Origin: Sistotremastrum niveocremeum HHB9708
Lineage: Eukaryota > Basidiomycota > Agaricomycetes > Sistotremastrales > Sistotremastraceae
Assembly (NCBI GenBank): GCA_001630475.1
Contig: KV419429.1
Location: 19,679 to 83,678, forward strand
Direction of reading: 5' to 3'
DNA length: 64,000 nucleotides
In this document: positions 45,951 to 58,684 of the stretch, one piece after another
Position numbering within the stretch: position 1 is the first letter of the stretch
Layout of the letters: the number at the start of each line of letters is the position of its first letter
Position numbers and translations under genes: made by a program
Notes under the pieces: generated by a model
What the model was told of the DNA's origin: nothing
Databases searched by the model: none
The model's input: the letters and a program-made list of their open reading frames with translations, nothing else

Positions 45951-47250
45951 CTGTTCTGATATGCCAGGGATGCATGGGAGGAGGTGAGAGTCGGGATCAA
46001 GGAGCGGCGATGAGCCTAGAGGAGCATCTTGGGTCTATATATAATGGGAAATTAGCGGGTGGCATAGTTGCCTTGCAACACCGGTGGCACAAACATTCAT
46101 TGCTGATCCTTTGGGTAAGAATCTCATGCGAATTATATTCGGAAATTTGCCGTGACGCGTTGCATATGTTGGAGTGATGACAAACGGGACAAGGAACTCG
46201 CCCATTGTTCTAGTAAAATCACTGCTACCATGGATTGTCGAGGTTCAGCTTGATCGCGATTTCGTATAGGACGCCAAGACTCACATACATAGGTCGGCCT
46301 ACAACCTTGGGTCGACAGATCCGCAGGCAAGATTCCATAGATGCCCAGAGAGCCAGAAATAGGTGCGAGAATCAGGATGGGGAGGATGGGGAGGACATGT
46401 CTCGGTAACGATAGATCGAACCGCTACTTTTTGGGCGATGTCAGTCAATGCATATGCGTCGTAAGAATAACAGCGCTGCTTACTCGTTCATCTCAACATT
46501 CAATCACGTCCTTTCAACACTCTGCATGCGCAGAAGTCGTATAGCTCTGGTTGCGTGATTGGGTAGTAGGAGGATCTGGCACCGGGCTCAACGGCTAGAT
46601 TAGATCTGAGATTGTTTGGACCTTACTTTCAATCGGATCTCCTCATACGGAACGGTCGCGTAATTTTGAAGAAACGCGTCGTCCGTAGAGGCGACTCCTC
46701 TGCTACAGCGAAAGGAAGCCTGAGAATACAAGCCTGAGACTTGAGGTCTGAGCCAGTGCCCCGTACGACATAGGAACCTTATCACATGACTCAGCCCAGC
46801 CGAATGCCGGCTCCAGCATCCGGATAATTTTGGTTCTCTCCTTTGGATTTCGTGTCAAGTTGTATAATATATCAGAGAGCACAACACCGTTATGAAGACA
46901 GCTGTATTCAAGTAACCAATTGGCTCGAACACCTCTCCCAGAGTCACCGTGGCGCGACGCGTCAAACTCAAAGTCCGGAGTCTCAAATCCATCCGCGAAC
47001 CAACCGCTTACCGTACCTTACCCTCGTCTCGTCAACGTCGTATCAGTCACACTAGCCACCATTTCCCTTTTCACGATTAATCTTTGTTGCGACATCTTAT
47101 TCGACCTAGATACTGTTCAATGAAATCGTTCTTGTGCTGAATTCTCGTTTATCGCGTGCCGGCAAAATTTCAAATAATCACCGCTTGTAGGTACCAAGTA
47201 TAACAATAGCCGTGATCCAAAATAATATTAATATTAATAAAAGGAGGCGT
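45951..47250. other. No gene recognised
   Basis: Short frames only; the last 50 bases are AT-rich (AATATTAATATTAATA). Confidence 0.4.
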
Positions 47251-47331
47251 CCGAACCGAAGTCCGGTTCGAGGTTCGGGCACAAAGACTCAAGCGCTCAA
47301 GGATCGGACCGAACCGGACTTCGGCATCACT
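47251..47331. repeat. Short hairpin element, copy 1 of 2
   Basis: CCGAAGTCCGGTTCG (47256-47270) has an exact 15-bp inverted partner at 47309-47323, about 38 bp apart, followed by CATCACT. The same unit recurs at 60645-60716. No coding capacity. Confidence 0.7.
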
Positions 47332-47376
47332 TCAATTTCGAACGTTCCAAAGGTTCCATAGCCGGCCATAGGTCCC

Positions 47377-47400
47377 GTTGCCGTTGCCGTTGCCGTTGCC
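47377..47400. repeat. GTTGCC microsatellite
   Basis: Four exact copies of the hexamer; in the minus-strand frame 47327-47713 it encodes a repeated Arg-Gln run after a hydrophobic segment. Confidence 0.85.
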
Positions 47401-47784
47401 GCGCTCGACGATTGCGAAAGAAATATATTAGTAGAGGCAAAGCAATGGCAATAATACATGATGCTTTCACATTATATTGAGGGGCACGCGAAATCACAGC
47501 GGCTCTATACAGTGCGATTGAGAAACAGAAAGTAGATGCGTGCGCATTATTACTGAAGTCAAATCGCCTGGAAAGGAACGCAGATTGAGAGGACGAAACG
47601 CACGAGATCGAGGCTTTGCAGGGAATTATCGATATTGATGGAGAAGGGGAGCACTGCGCGCTGTTGTGGAACTGAGAATGGAAGGAGCGCATGCGAGCGC
47701 ACTCTCGTGACATGGGGATTAATTCGGGTCTGAATATCTGAGAGAAGAGTCAGAGTACTGACAGCGAGACCAGTACGAGGGAAC

Positions 47785-48165
47785 TCACCAGTGTTGCCGA
47801 ACCTCAACGAGATCGTCAGACACGTCTCGCATGACCACATCCTCGGTGTCCACATCTGCCATCTCAACATCCTCAGATGACGACTGATATCCCATCTCGA
47901 CATCCTCTGACACAACCCGACATCCCATTTCAGTGTCCATAGTTTCATTTTCCTCGAGTTTCCGCATTTCCGCGTCTCCTACGTGGTCTTCCGGGTCCAC
48001 CATTTCGAGGTCGGGGTTGACGAGTTGCGGGGCGGTCGGTTCCGTGGCATCTCCCATCGCAATATCGTATGTATTCTATCAGAATGGTATAAGATAGGTC
48101 GAGAAAAGAATGAAGAGACTCACGTTTAACGCTGAAGGAGGCTGGTGTTCCATTACGACTCGCTG
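47785..48165 (-). CDS. Possible small acidic protein with EDVEM repeats
   Basis: An open minus-strand frame at 47785-48057 encodes an acidic protein with repeated EDVEM, EDVVM and DVEM units and many Met, Asp and Glu residues. A short leading exon MEHQPPSALN with a donor GTGAGT lies at about 48124-48155, and a donor GTGAGT near 47785 may lead to a further exon. No family recognised. The bias and repeats may reflect a disordered acidic protein or a chance frame. Confidence 0.35.
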
Positions 48166-49508
48166 GTGAGGGTTGTTGGCGTCGTTGACGGAGTCTCCGA
48201 CGAGGCGCTCGGCGCCGAAGCGATCAACCGTTCAGCGAGGCGAAGAAGAGCGCTCAGCCACGCAGATTGAGCACTCTTCTGTTACAATTTTGATGTCGGA
48301 TGAGAGATCTGAGTCTGCAGAGCAATGCATGTCAGTCAGTGTTCGAGCACAGAAATAATGGAGAAAAAACGACCGACCGACAAGATTGCGCAAGGTATGT
48401 TTCGCTACCTTCCCTCAGCTCGTTTATCTAGGAAGAACTAACGTCCTTTCTTGCGTCTGAGCTTTGAATCTCGCAACTCTTAGTGCTCTCTCGCTCCTCG
48501 ATTTCATCTCGACCCTCGTAGGTCCCATCTCTTTCGTAATCCACTACCAATTCTCATACATCTCGAGCCTCGGACGACTTTGCGAACGCTGAGTTGGACG
48601 CTGCTTCTGGGCCACGAACCCTGTGCTCCATCTCGATGACTGTCAACGTGCTTGGCAGTGCGATCCTTGGGTCCATGCTGTATTGAGAATTTTCTTCAGA
48701 CTGCTTGGGCCATTCTGCACACGGTTGTATGTGTTTCTGATGACAACCACACACTGAAGTCTTGATCAGAGCAGGTCGAAGAATCACGGTAGAGGGGAGA
48801 ACGCACCGAAATTTCGTGAGATGACTACTACGTCCAGGAGCCATGTCAATCAAAGCCACAACTGCTCTTATCACGCTGGTGAGCTGCAAGGATAACCGCC
48901 AATTGTCAGTCAATGCTAAATGGACTGATTACTAATTATATACTTCTTTGTGGCCTAGTGGAGGGTCGGACCTATACCAATTGTCGACTGAATTTAGTGG
49001 TGCCTAGCAGAGCAATGCTTTATGAGTTCTGCGTGCTATAGTAACATAAGATGACGAACTCAGTATCCATCCGCTGATTGCAGTATATTTCCCCAATGGT
49101 TCGAGCGGACGTTTGACAGACACTCTGAGATGTGCAGCGACTCTTGATAAGAGAGCGAAGGCATTCAGCTTTCCATGCAAGGAATTGATATGGTGATGGA
49201 AGAGAATTACTGGTGTGCCAGGTGCCAATGTCGATTTTCAGGCCATGATTGGTTTAGCGAGGCGGGAGGTTGGAAGTTCTTGGAATATTGCCCGATTGCT
49301 CCAGACACATCATCAGGTCCATTCTATTCTCTGCAGAATAGCCATAGGGGTGTGCATGTGCGAGCAGAGCACAGGAGCGAAAAGGGTACAAGGAACAAAT
49401 GAACACGTCACGTGCAGGCAAAAAAGCTTCCCACCAGCCAAGTCGAACAATATTAATCCTCTACTACTACTATTACTACTACTCCCGTACACCAATCTTC
49501 TCTCAGTC
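48166..49508. other. No gene recognised
   Basis: Short frames on both strands. A CTA trinucleotide tract lies at about 49459-49483, just upstream of the coiled-coil gene. Confidence 0.4.
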
Positions 49509-50189
49509 ATGTACACTCCAGCTCCCAAGACTCGCGGTCAGAGCGCATACTTCGGAACGACCATGTCACCCGTGTTGCCCTTCTTGGCTTTCACTCCACA
49601 AAGGTCTGCTCTTCGAGCTCCTACCTTCAAATCCCCGAGGCCACGGGCGACTCCACTACCCTCTCGTAGTTCCAAGACTACATTGTCTGTCGATCACCTC
49701 ACTGCACCGCCTTCGTCCCCCCTCGTTCCAACGCACAAGCTCAATGAGCTTGGTCTCGAAGCAAAAGCCGGAGATCACTGGGTGCGTGCTTAGCAATTGG
49801 AGCTCTTTCTGTCTCATCTTTTATAGATAGGTGCATCGTCCGATATCGAGAAGGATGCTGAGCTTCTTGCTCAGCATCAGCTAGAAAGTGCTCGTGAGCG
49901 CTGCGTTGAACTCCGGGCTCGTATCGACAATGCGAAGAAACAACTTGAACTCAGCAAAGCCATTGTGAAGACTCAAGAAAAAGATATTTCGCATGCATCG
50001 GATGAGCTGCGGAACGTTGAGGAGGAGATTGGGCATTGGCGGGGCGTGTTGCACGACAAATACGTGTCGCCTGCTCTGTTGGCCATGGATGATAGCAGTG
50101 AGATGACTGCGGCGTCGGGAGAGGAGGATGGGGAAGGGGAGGAGGAGGAGGAGGAGGAGGCAACTGGCAAAGTTGAAGGTGATGCCTAA
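49509..50189 (+). CDS. Coiled-coil protein with acidic tail, 211 aa
   Basis: Two exons, 49509-49781 and 49827-50189, join in phase across a 45-bp intron (GTGCGT..TATAG). The first 90 residues are Pro/Ser/Arg-rich and probably disordered. From about residue 95 to 165 the heptad-like pattern (LLAQHQLESARERCVELRAR, then KKQLELSKAIVKTQ) predicts a coiled coil. The last 30 residues are acidic with a Glu run from a GAG repeat. No family recognised. The build resembles small scaffold or kinetochore/spindle-type proteins, but that is only an impression. Codon use and intron look normal for a resident host gene. Confidence 0.78.
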
Positions 50190-50995
50190 TCCGTCCCATT
50201 CTCTCCATTGTCGGTTTCACTTCGTACTATGTTTACTCATATCACGATTCTTCGCACTACATGCCCGAAAGTGATAATAAGTCTAGAACAAAAATGTATT
50301 GGATTGTATATAATTTGGTTTCTTGTCTATGCACTAGTGGGCTAAAAGATGGAAAATGTGTTTGTCAGTATACTTATTCCAAAGAAATCGCGTGGATAGC
50401 TCCATGCTGGTAGAGCAGGAAAGTCGTCTATCAGCGCTAAGGCCAACCCATGGGATGAGAAGTGCAGGTCTCCGGATTCGCGCAAGGTCGATAATACCAT
50501 CCATACGAGAGCCATGGGTGTGTCTAGCACGCTGAAGAATAAACATGCCGGTGACTTGATGGGGTTGGCGAAGAGATCTACGATTTACTTATATTTGAGG
50601 TATCACATCAAATCGCTCCATGTACGTGAGGTACGGAACTACGAAGCCTTGACGCTTGAGGGAATCAGAGTAGATCGGCTGGAATAAAATGCGAACCTGT
50701 CCGATTAAATGTCCTAGACGTTGAAACCAGACTCAGAGATAGTATGACGATAAGTAAATGTACGCACGATTACCAATACGAATAGGATCCCCAGGAGAGT
50801 CTGTAAGAGTCTCCAGCGTCATTGATCGCGGTGACTGTGTCGTAGAGGCTCTCTTGTGTTCATCTGACGGAGGCGACGCTTGACGATCCTCTGACGGCAA
50901 CACCGTGCCGAATCGATCGCGAGTCTGAATTCTCATCCAGAACCAAATGCGAATATGAGAGAATGGGAGTTGACAATCAGCTGATGAGCGCAGGC
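50190..50995. other. No gene recognised
   Basis: Short frames on both strands with no motif; may include 3' parts of the Plavaka remnant. Confidence 0.35.
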
Positions 50996-53268
50996 GGCCA
51001 CCAATTACGTGCTGATTTGGTACCCTGGGCAGATTAAAATAGTCCCTAGCGCGGCGCGAAGATCAGGAAGGGCGAAGAGATCTGCCGCTTCTCCGATGGA
51101 GAGGCTGGATATGCTCGGGGCATAGGTGAAATGGAAAACCGTGGAAGGGGCGCAGAAAGTGAAGGGCAGTTTGAGACGCGATCCCGGAGCCCGAGGTAGG
51201 GATTTTCTCCTTTCAATCTCAGAGCTTGCTCAAAATTATTGACAAAATAGTTGGTTATCTTACGACTAGTTCCAAGGAATTTACGGCCAACAGTCTCTTC
51301 TACGGAAACCTTGGGAGTGAGAGATTCGTTCGAGTCATCAGTGAGATCCATTGTACTCGGTGGCGGCATGCGATACTCTTCCTGGATCGAAACCATGATC
51401 AAATATTGGAGTCGCTTCTCCATACGATCCAATATCCGAAACAGTTCCGAGTGATTATTGCGGCGATTCGATAATCGATAGGGGACCTTGACGACTTCGA
51501 TGTGAGCATTTTCTGTCCTATCATTTGAGTATTGGTAGGGGCACTCATCATGCGAATACTGGGAATGATAGGATGCATTCGCTCGAGTTTAGGAATAGAC
51601 CATCCCTGGACCTCGCGATACTTATGTTCAGGGTTGTTGATGATGGCTTTGAGGCGATGGAATTCAGCGAGAGACTCCGTGATACGAGTGGCCTCTGGTT
51701 CGCTGATATCGTCGGCTTGCGTCCGATAGCGGAAATCCATCAATGCTCGCAATGCTGTCAGAATATGTGCTGTCCATGCATGCGATAAAGTATTTCTCCA
51801 TTTTTCTGACCTCTTGCATAGTGATCTATTTGAGGCTGCTGATCCCCTTGTGAAACGAACGGAATTCGACTCGAGGCTGCAAAAGCTTTTATCGGAAGTC
51901 TAGTTCCAGTGGGTTGAGGGCTTTCAGCGCCCATTTGAGATCGTGATCGAAGAACTGGTTATGAAGACCATGACTACCCCTAACGAAGTCGCGCCAACAG
52001 GTAAACATTTCTGCGTGATTGTCATCAGCAACGAAGTTTATCGAAAAGGCAATGCAGATGCTGTTACTCACCTGTACATCCCACGGGATCTGGCCAGTCA
52101 TCATTTCGTTGTACGTGCGAATGGAATGATTTTCGTCAAGTTATTCTCGACGAGGGATCAAGTCAAGATGATCCACAAACCGGGGATCTGCAAACAACGG
52201 CTCGATGCATTCTAGGCCGTCTCGATAATATACGACAAGGGGTGTTCTAGTCTCGTAACCCTGAAACTCGATTTCTTTCCATTTTCATTGAGCTCCTGCA
52301 GGGAGAATTTCGATCAGTTCACGTACCCGCTTTGCCGAACGAAAGCTGACGGGTATGTTGGTATTTTTGAACTAGTGACTCTCGTAAGGTTCTGTACAGT
52401 CTAATGACAATCAACGAGATCACTTACGAATTCTGAAGGGAGCAAATTGACTTCCGCATTTGAAAGCCCAGAGTCATTCAACATCGGCGCGAGCTCGGCC
52501 TCAGCTCTGTTTTTGTAAGTCTAATACAGACACTTTCTGCGCTGTCTGGAAACTTTGTCTCTGCCAAATCTGCTGCTTGCAGTCTCGCCATTGACAAGGC
52601 CATCGAAAGAGACAACCGCAGCCAACCGCAGCTGCGGTTGGATGTTCGACGACGTATCGGTCTCTCTCGTTCTGATATGGTCCTAGGTGCCGCCGATATC
52701 GAGATTGTCGAGGCACTGGATGGGACGAAGAGGTCGACGCTTCTGAAGGGGAGGAGCTCAGATGCTCGTCACTCTCATCATCTGATGAACTTGAAGAGCC
52801 TGTATCATCTGCGTCTGAGCTATCAGAAGCATCGATTTCTGAGTCCTCCGAGCTTTCTTCGATGTCGCTATTCCACCATCGAGCTCCAGCTCCATCTATA
52901 TCGTCTTCTGGCCGCGTTCTGTTCAAGTCGATGTCAAGGTGAGGATGATACTCCGTGCCTCCACTGTCTTGGATGTCATCGATTGACAGATCCTGAAGGC
53001 TTTTGATAAATATCTCCTCCAGTTCGGCGAACTTCTTCTCAACAGGATGCAACGTCGCGGATGAGAGATAATCCCCTGCATCCTGGCCCTCACTTTCGTC
53101 GTCCGATGTCTCTGAGGCAAATCTTGAAACCTTCGGAGCATTCCGGTTACGGGCCGCGAGATTGTCTCCGCATCTAGTGATGGCCAAATACCTGGAGACC
53201 GAGGACGGTTTTGTGAAGCCTTTGAAACAGATAGGGCATGGATAATCTTTTTGCTTTCGATCAGGCAT
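50996..53268 (-). mobile_element. Plavaka-type transposase remnant
   Basis: Minus-strand pieces follow the order of Plavaka transposases, cut-and-paste DNA transposons common in mushrooms. The N-terminal finger is YPCPICFKGFTKPSSV (about 53190-53240), where one zinc ligand is Tyr instead of His. An Asp/Ser-rich stretch follows, then YYRDGLECIEPLFADPRFVD (about 52180-52240), IRTYNEMMTGQIPWDVQ (about 52062-52112), HNQFFDHDLKWALKALNPLEL (about 51895-51955), RALMDFRYRTQ (about 51720-51750), LAEFHRLKAI and WSIPKLERMHPIIPSIR (about 51550-51610). A C-terminal basic part runs to about 51046. Stops lie between the CIEPLFADP and YNEMM blocks, and the central catalytic part between YNEMM and FFDHDLKW is largely missing. 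So the copy is inactive. Element ends not found. Confidence 0.68.
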
Positions 53269-53667
53269 AGAAGGTATCTCGCCGCAAGAATTTTTTGGAG
53301 GACTGCCAGCCGAAGAGTTGAACTACTAGTACGACGCTGGAATAGACCTAGAGTACCCCATGCTTTCTGTTGGCGGTGTTTGGCAGTGTTTTGCCTTGCT
53401 TTCCGAGGTCTGTGCAATCCGAATCACGGTACACAGTTGTGGAACGAGTAGAAATTTTGATACGGCGTCTGAAGTCAGTTGATAGATGCCTTTAAACTTC
53501 AAGAAAGTGCGACTTTTCTTTTATTAAGGCCTCTTCTCGCTACCCGCCTACCTGACATCTCGGCATTTGCCGCTGGGTCCCCTTGGTTGACCGCCTATTA
53601 ACACCGGGCGCCTGAAAACCATTGCTTTCTCAATCCGCCACGTACCCACCACATCGCCCGCGCTACC

Positions 53668-55180
53668 ATGCCTCTGCACTCTTTTTATAACACGTCCAGC
53701 CCCTTCCGTGTTCGAGCTCGTCTGGACCCAGGTGTCTATGATCTCTATGACTTCAATAAGTAAGAAACGTGGAACGACATCCAAGCGACGTGAGACTTAC
53801 TAGATTTTTCTTTTCCTAGGGACGTCAGAAAAGCCGTTTCCGCGCTGGTCTGGGTTATGTTGCGTGTGTTGGGAGAGCAAGGAGATGCGAGGCTTGACGG
53901 CAGCACTCGTTATCCCGCCGCAATCTTTCAAAGGATTGTAAGCTTTGCGAGCGCGGTACGTCTCTGGCCGTTTTTCTCCATACACCTCCCTTTACACTTC
54001 CACGCTATTTAAGTCAACGGAGAGACCACTATCTGATTGCTTCACAGATTGATAAAGATGAATGGGCAAAAGTCCAATTGCAGGCCTACGCCGACGGACG
54101 TGGCACGGAACCGCCCACTCCTCTCTTCTACTCTGAGGTCTTAATGGGTGTTGGCCAGGAATGGATGGATCTACACCGTGTGATCAAACAAATGCTTTTC
54201 TGCAGGCCTGTTAGTTGTCTCTCATCGTGTGTCGCTTCATTCTTAACTTAATTTTACTAGGTAATCAGCGACCTTATCAATCATGTCCATACCTATCGTG
54301 ACGACGACACCTATGCTCATCTGGTCGGTTACTGGTTCTCGGCTGAAGACTGGGTGGTTATCGCGGCTTGCAATCTTGTATTGGATGTAAGTGATTCGTC
54401 ATCTTTGTATCACAACTGCTCAACTCGGCATTCTTTTCAGTCAATGAGCAACTTGTACAAACTGCTGGCAAATGAGGAGGTCACTCGCGGAGTGACCTCA
54501 ACACTCCTCCTCATTTCCAGGACTGCTTACTACGTCGGCAGCCTTCACGGAAGGTATCGGGCATCGTGGTTCGCACCTGTCTTCTTTCGCCTCGCCTCAC
54601 TCCTTCGAGCGTGGCACCTTTACACCGGTCCCCTTGATTCACTCTATGCCAGTCTATGTGAGTTTTTGAAGTTCCCAACCTGTTTGTTGCTTATGATTCT
54701 TGCCACAATCAGTTCTCCATCCCGGATGGGGCCCCGGCTATTTATATTCTGTGTGGGCTGAGGCTGGTACACCAATGGCCACCCTTCATCGTCGATTTGT
54801 CCGAATTGTGAGCCATGTTTTGCTATCTCCTTTGTTATTGTTCTGACTTGCTTTAGGTTCTTGCACAGAATGACCTGGACGCCGATTTGCCCAATATCCA
54901 GAGAGTAGAGTGGGAAATTCTTATCTACCTTCGCAAGCTCTGTGGTATGCCTCCCTACATCACGACTACAAAGCATGATCTCTGGCGCGTGAGTTCTTGA
55001 AGTCCCGAGTCCTTTATTCGACTGACTTAATCTCTTCAGGAATATTATGGGTGTAACCTTCCCTACTTGTATACAACATTTCAAGCGCTGCACATGCCGA
55101 TGATAGCAAGAAGGGCAGAGGGGCGACGTTTAAGTTATGAAAGAGAACATTTTCCCATGTTCTATGCACCCTCGATTTGA
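53668..55180 (+). CDS. 366-aa protein of unknown function, eight exons, intact
   Basis: Exons 53668-53759, 53820-53955, 54048-54209, 54261-54386, 54441-54657, 54713-54807, 54857-54988 and 55040-55180 all join in phase with GT-AG introns of about 46-92 bp. The start is the first ATG of the open chain. The protein is mostly helical and rich in Trp, Tyr and Leu (GQEWMDLHRVIKQML, VGYWFSAEDWVVIAACNL, LLRAWHLYTGPLDSLYASL, HPGWGPGYLYSVW, WEILIYLRKLCGMPPYIT, EYYGCNLPYLYTTF). It has no signal peptide, and no membrane segment is certain. I do not recognise the family. It is divergent from the Plavaka remnant, with 400 bp between starts. Intact frames with eight clean introns argue for an expressed gene. 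Confidence 0.8.
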
Positions 55181-55416
55181 ATAAGACAATTCTTTTCTCG
55201 TCACAACAAATCTTCTTGTTTTCACTTCTTTTAATCCTGATTTTCTTCTGTACATAATTTATCATTTAAAAGTTGTATTGTACATAGCATTGTTCTCTTA
55301 GTTGTCTCAAAACAAAGTCTGTTTTCTTTTAGCTTTTCTATATCTTGGAAACAGAACCATGAGATTCTAATTTCACCTGGATACCAAGTCAGCAGAGTTT
55401 CACTGTCGTCCATTGA

Positions 55417-55620
55417 TAGGGTTCCAAGGTCTGGTCAGGGGTGCCGACTGGAGACCAATATCGGTTGCCGGTTGCACTCAAATAGGCCAACCGGCAACTG
55501 CGACCATGGTCTACGGTCACAACCGCCGGTCTTTGGTCTGGTTGTGGTTGCTCGACCAGTCACCTTCATGACCCACTGCAAGGGGATACCGGAACCTTAA
55601 TTTTGGAACAGGGGTCAAGG
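55417..55620. repeat. Fragment of the CAACCGG-family MITE
   Basis: Starts with TAGGGTTCCAAGGTCTGGTC, close to the family terminus, and continues with the GGTTGC/CAACCGG-rich interior. No matching right end or target duplication was found. Confidence 0.6.
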
Positions 55621-55961
55621 GGCATGCGTAATAAAATTTTTAGACACGACGTCGAAAAATTTCTGTAAGGCCTGTGAGATCCTGAATCCTGAAATTTAAA
55701 CTCCGATAAATACTAAATATATTCCTATGAGGTCTATAGTATCTATACAGCATGTAGCACGATCAGACACCCGGTCAATGTCCTTAAAATGTATTCTGCT
55801 TGCGTTTCACAGCAACTCCTGCATTTTTCTGACATATTTTGTCGCAAAACCAGTCGCGCTCCGGAGCCGTTAACATTTGGACGCAAGTCAGGTGGTACTG
55901 TGATTGTTGGAGATAACTTAGAATAGAGTAAATGATATGATAATGAATCGACATACCCAAT

Positions 55962-58599
55962 TAGTGTTCCAAGGTCCAGTTGCTGTGACCAGTGGCAACC
56001 GGCAGTTGCGACTAGTGTTTCGAAGTCCAGTCACGGCAACCGAAAATGACCGGCAACCGTGACCGGACCGGAGCGGTCGCAACCGGACCTGCGGTTGCGG
56101 TTGCGCCTCAGGAAAAATTAAGAATCCTGGAAAGGCTCCATAGGCCTCATAGTACTCTAACAGGTCTCAAATAGGACTTGAAAACATCTCAAAAGGTCTA
56201 TCAAGGAGGCCCCCCCCTCTAATTTTTCCTGACGGCAGGATTTCAACCAGTCGCGGTCTCCGGTCAGCGATGTTCTCGAAATCTTCTGCAACCGGTCGTG
56301 ACCGGTCGTGACCGGTCACGACCGCTGAGAATAGAGAAGAGTACGAGTGCGTGTACGATCCGACTACTGGCGACAGCCGGCGCTCAGAATATGACTTGCA
56401 ACGAAATACGAGAGGAGAAGAATATGAGTCTCGAAGGGTATGATAGGATAAGGACGGGGAATCTGGTCCATGTGAAGAAGATAACACCTGAGTAGAGCAA
56501 ATGTCAGTCAGGTTCTAACATACTGTGCGAACGATCGCGGTAACGCACATCAGAAAAAATTAGAGCTCCTATTTCAACTCTGGAGTACTCTTTGAGTTAT
56601 CAGAATGTGGCACATTCTGATAACTCCTCTGCATTGGCCACACCCTCGTTCCATACCTTCCGTAGCTATCCACACCAATAAAAACCGTCTCATCCGGAGA
56701 TCTTAATGTTATTACTCTTCCGTCAGCGGGCTACAGTGAAGCGAATGAGCGCAGTGCATGTTGGAGGCGACAAGCGTGGCTAAACGCGTTTGACGAGTCA
56801 TGATGGGGTCGAGACGATGAGAAACCTCTGAGTGATGTGATGAGAAAGGGGGGACAGTGAACATGTGCGTAAGTTTTCAGGATCGTGCGTAATTGTGCTA
56901 GGATGTGGAACTCTTGTTGCAAGACGGAGACTAAGCGACCCAGTCACGATGGTCTTCGAGACGATAGAAATAGGGTCTTGGTCATAGCGAAAGGTGTAGA
57001 TCAATATTATGTGTTGACAGAGAGGAGTTGGTGTTGTCCGATTGATGAACGTTGAACGACGAAAAGCCAGAGGCCGAGGACGGACGCGTCTGAACGGAGT
57101 CCGGATCTGCGTGCGCCTATTTCGGATGGGGAGACTCTGAGAGCACGACTGGGCTCATACTCTTTACATTCGTCCCATCAGCCTCTGTCAGCATTTCTTT
57201 CCAACATCCTCATCTCAGCAAGCACAAGATCCACACCAGAATTGAAGGGGTGGGACGAACTAGATCGATCAAGAAACCTGCGTGAGTATACCTCTCTCCA
57301 CTACTTCAGAAGATAATTGCCGTCGACTAACGAGTCCAAATTTCAAGTCTCGTTCCCCCAGATCCTTGCCAATCCAAGAGTAACGGAAAGGAGTAGGAGA
57401 GTGCGGATGCGATACAAAGTGAGTGTGATGCTTGGTTATCGATGCGACCCGAAGCTAATGCCTTTTTTCTTTCACTCTGCGTCCCAACCTCATCCCAATC
57501 ATACAATCGACCTTCGTCCTTTTCTCAATAACTGCTCCCCATCATTTGTCCGACGATCATTCCAGTGAGGCCGTCCTCCTCTCAGCCCTACGATAAGCCG
57601 CTGTTTGCAAGTACGAGATGTAGTGCGGGATAGTGCGAACGCTGGTGCAAGACTGATTCGGGCATAGCGATGGGCTTCAAAGGTCCGTTTCCTACTTGTC
57701 TTCTCTAATTGATCGTGCTAATCTGTGATCTTCCTTCCTCAAAAACCAACATCCCCAACTCTGACTCACGAAATCGACAACACCCATGGTACCAACACGC
57801 TATCACCCAGTTACGATCACTTGCATATACGTTTGGCCCCATGTATTCTCCCCGATTCAACTTCTTCCGTATCGATCAAGCCCCTTCCACCTCTGTTTCG
57901 AACACGACCCTCCGCTCATCCAAGTGCTCATCCATTGTGCCTCGTAACGTCTGTCGGTAGCCTCGTCCTTCATGTTTTTGGTGAGTGCGCATAGTGTGTC
58001 CATCTCGAATGAAGAACTGTAGCAGAATATAGAGTAGCGGTAGTCATAGTAATATAGCTTGTTGTAGTGATATTGAAATTCTAAAGCAACCGGTCTCGCA
58101 ACTGGTCATCGAGGCAACCGGTTCATGAACCGCGACTGGACCAGCAACCACCGGTTACGACCGGAGACCGCGGTCACGGTTGCCGGTTGACCCAAAAGGG
58201 TGCGACCGGCAACCGATACCGGTTTCCGGTCGGCGCCTGCGGCGGGCCAGGGTCCGGTCGTAACCGGACTTTGAAACACTAGTTGCGACCGGACCGCAGT
58301 TGCCGGTTGCCAAGGTTCTTGGAAAATCAGGCAACCAGCAACCACAGTCATGACCAGTCGTAACCGTGGTCGCAACCGAGGACCCTTAAGGGTACCCAGA
58401 GGGTATTTTGGGTCTCAAATGGGTGTTTATGGTGACATATCTGGTATATATTGGTCTCTATATGCATGTACCACATCATATGAGGTGTATATACAGCGTA
58501 TATAATATAATAATGATTAAAATATTCATAAAAGACCAGTTGTGACTGGAAAAACTGGCCATGACTGGTTGCGCAACTGGTTGCAGCCGTTGAAACACT
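55962..58599. mobile_element. Older CAACCGG-family MITE, split by a younger copy
   Basis: The left part (55962-56012) starts TAGTGTTCCAAGGTCCAGT. The right part (58290-58599) continues the interior in the same order as the reverse complement of the complete copy at 28613-29118 (for example AAAATCAGGCAACCAGCAACC and GACCCTTAAGGG). It ends in a diverged terminus GTTGAAACACT. Between the parts sits the younger element 56013-58281 and one copy of its target duplication. No outer target duplication is visible. Confidence 0.72.
56013..58281. mobile_element. 2.27-kb nested hAT-type element with 8-bp duplication
   Basis: Termini TAGTGTTTCGAAGTCCAGT (56013) and the reverse complement of TAGTGTTTCAAAGTCCGGT (ending 58281) face each other. 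GTTGCGAC lies directly outside both (56005-56012 and 58282-58289). Closing the gap restores the interior of the older copy. Both ends carry CAACCGG-rich tracts, but the middle (about 56340-58070) is non-repetitive DNA with no recognised gene, which may be captured host sequence. Caution: GTTGCGAC is a frequent word in this family, so the match is a little less telling than usual. Confidence 0.75.
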
Positions 58600-58684
58600 T
58601 GAAAGCGACGAGAAGGACTATTATTCCAGAGAATATCCAGTGACGGACAATACTCCAGAAACAAATCCCAATAATCGCTAGTAG

